NCBI GenBank assembly: GCA_002716525.1
Contig: PBBH01000002.1
Coordinates: 8,268 to 16,411, forward strand
From: Fidelibacterota bacterium
GTDB lineage: Bacteria > Fidelibacterota > Marinisomatia > Marinisomatales > TCS55
DNA: 8,144 bases
Direction of reading: 5' to 3'
Position 1 is the stretch's first letter. Each line of letters starts with the position of its first letter. The translations under genes were made by a program, and so were the position numbers. Below, piece by piece: positions 7,131 through 8,144 of this stretch. Under the pieces are notes generated by a model that did no database searches, was not told the DNA's origin, and was given only the letters and a program-made list of their open reading frames with translations.

Positions 7131-8144
7131 ATGCTCCAGTGCACACTTCTATATGCACAGGTTTCACAACTTGATCAAGCTAAGAAAGCATTGGAAGAAC
7201 GCAAACCGCATGATGCCTATGCCATTTTCCAGGCAATAGTGGAATCAGACCCGGATAATTTTGAAGCCCATAATGGCATGGCCAAAGCGTTGGATTATAG
7301 TAGTGATCCGCAAGGCGCACTCACGGCCTATACAAATAGTTTGAACATTCAACCCGATCAACCAGAGGTATGGTTGAATATTGGCAATCTGTACTATAGC
7401 GGTAAAGATTTAAGTAATGCTGCTAATGCTTATAAAAAAGCCATTGATCTGGATCCCGAGTTTGGCCGGGCTTATAATAATCTGGCCACTGTTTACAGGG
7501 ATGAAGAGAATTATCCTTCTGCAATTGAAATGTTTAAAAATGCGGTTGAAGTTGATCCAGATTATGCTCGGGGATATCGGAACCTGGGGGATATATATAC
7601 ACTAATTGAAGATTATGAAAATGCGATCTATTGGTTGAAAAAAGCAACATCAGCGGATCCCAATAATTTATTTGGATGGTACTGGTTGGGGCGAGCCCAA
7701 CTACGATCTGGGAGACCTGAAGATGCAATTCAAAATTTTGAACGCGTAATTAAACAGAGGCCGGATTTGTTTCAGGTTCATCACAACCTTGGTGAGGCAT
7801 ATTTGGCTATCTATAATTTTGAGAGTGCTATTGATCACGTGAACACTGCCATCAATCTAAATCCAAATGGCACAATATTTTATGTTACTTTAAATAAAAT
7901 ATACCAAAAATTAGGTCAGAATGAATTAGCGATGTCTGTTTTAGAAAAAGCACTGGATCGAAACCCCGCCAAAAGTCAAATTTACATTGAAAGGGGAGAT
8001 ATACATAAAGCACACCAAAGAATGGATGAAGCACTCGCAGATTACAGTCAGGCTGTACTTTATGATCCCCGTTCATGGGAGGGATACTATAAAAAAGGGG
8101 TCTCTTTGTATTATCAAAGCCGATTGGACGAAGCCCAAAAAGAG
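7131..8144 (+). CDS. Exported tetratricopeptide-repeat (TPR) protein, 3' end missing
   Basis: This is a TPR scaffold protein, probably periplasmic or surface-bound, cut by the window end after 338 visible residues. From residue 11 it is an almost unbroken array of 34-residue TPR units, at about 11-41, 43-75, 77-109, 111-143, 145-177, 179-211, 213-245, 247-279 and 281-313, with another beginning at 315. Most end in the DP/NP turn (for example AIDLDPEFGRAYNNLA and AVEVDPDYARGYRNLG). The first ten residues (MLQCTLLYAQ) look like the second half of a signal peptide. The frame stays open upstream to a TAA at 7056-7058, and the translated upstream part ERNIYYKPLIII supplies the missing basic and hydrophobic portion. 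ATG 7131 is the only conventional start and is used here, but the true start may be ATC 7104 or ATT 7074. The gene is likely co-transcribed with the CRTAC1-like gene. TPR proteins usually mediate protein-protein contacts; the partner is unknown, the neighbour being the obvious candidate. Confidence 0.9.
   Translation, partial: MLQCTLLYAQVSQLDQAKKALEERKPHDAYAIFQAIVESDPDNFEAHNGMAKALDYSSDPQGALTAYTNSLNIQPDQPEVWLNIGNLYYSGKDLSNAANAYKKAIDLDPEFGRAYNNLATVYRDEENYPSAIEMFKNAVEVDPDYARGYRNLGDIYTLIEDYENAIYWLKKATSADPNNLFGWYWLGRAQLRSGRPEDAIQNFERVIKQRPDLFQVHHNLGEAYLAIYNFESAIDHVNTAINLNPNGTIFYVTLNKIYQKLGQNELAMSVLEKALDRNPAKSQIYIERGDIHKAHQRMDEALADYSQAVLYDPRSWEGYYKKGVSLYYQSRLDEAQKE

Noticed and set aside
7059..7131. 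Frameshift that split one CRTAC1-TPR fusion protein
   Set aside because: The upstream protein ends naturally just after its ASPIC/UnbV domain, and the downstream frame begins with a signal-peptide-like leader, so two separate exported proteins are more likely.
7131..7163. Lipoprotein signal around the Cys in MLQC
   Set aside because: The residues before Cys (M-L-Q) do not fit the usual lipobox with a small residue at -1, and a better Sec cleavage site (LLYAQ) follows.

Overview
The window holds five protein-coding genes, all on the + strand and packed closely together. The two outer genes are cut by the window edges. I see no RNA gene, mobile element, CRISPR array or origin. The combination of proteins points to the FCB group of Gram-negative bacteria (Bacteroidota and relatives): an Oar-like TonB-dependent receptor, a secreted protein with a FlgD/Por-type C-terminal domain, a PorV/PorQ-family outer-membrane protein, and an FG-GAP/ASPIC-UnbV protein. 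Good Shine-Dalgarno sequences before two genes fit ordinary Bacteroidota less well. They fit a deeper FCB lineage such as Candidatus Marinimicrobia (Neomarinimicrobiota), Ignavibacteriota or Calditrichota. This placement is inference from protein style, not a search result.

Region 1 (1-5401) reads as one operon: the receptor (5' end missing), a large exported Fn3/C-terminal-domain protein, and a PorV-like barrel. The gaps are only 23 and 11 bases, and the ribosome site of the third gene overlaps the stop codon of the second. It closes with a strong intrinsic terminator at 5422-5453. If the second protein is a type IX secretion cargo, as its C-terminus suggests, the operon encodes a receptor, a surface-exposed partner and a candidate carrier for exporting that partner.

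Region 2 (5470-8144) starts 16 bases after the terminator. It encodes a CRTAC1-like seven-bladed FG-GAP propeller with an ASPIC/UnbV domain, followed immediately by a periplasmic or surface TPR protein that runs off the window. The TPR gene has no ATG, GTG or TTG that would include its complete apparent signal peptide. Its coding frame extends back into the end of the CRTAC1-like gene, where a Shine-Dalgarno-like AAGGGAG precedes an ATC codon.

All gaps between genes are shorter than 70 bases, so there are no long unexplained stretches. Nothing here is clearly a new system. The best leads are the receptor/cargo/PorV triad, the TPR plus ASPIC/UnbV pair, and the unusual start of the TPR gene.
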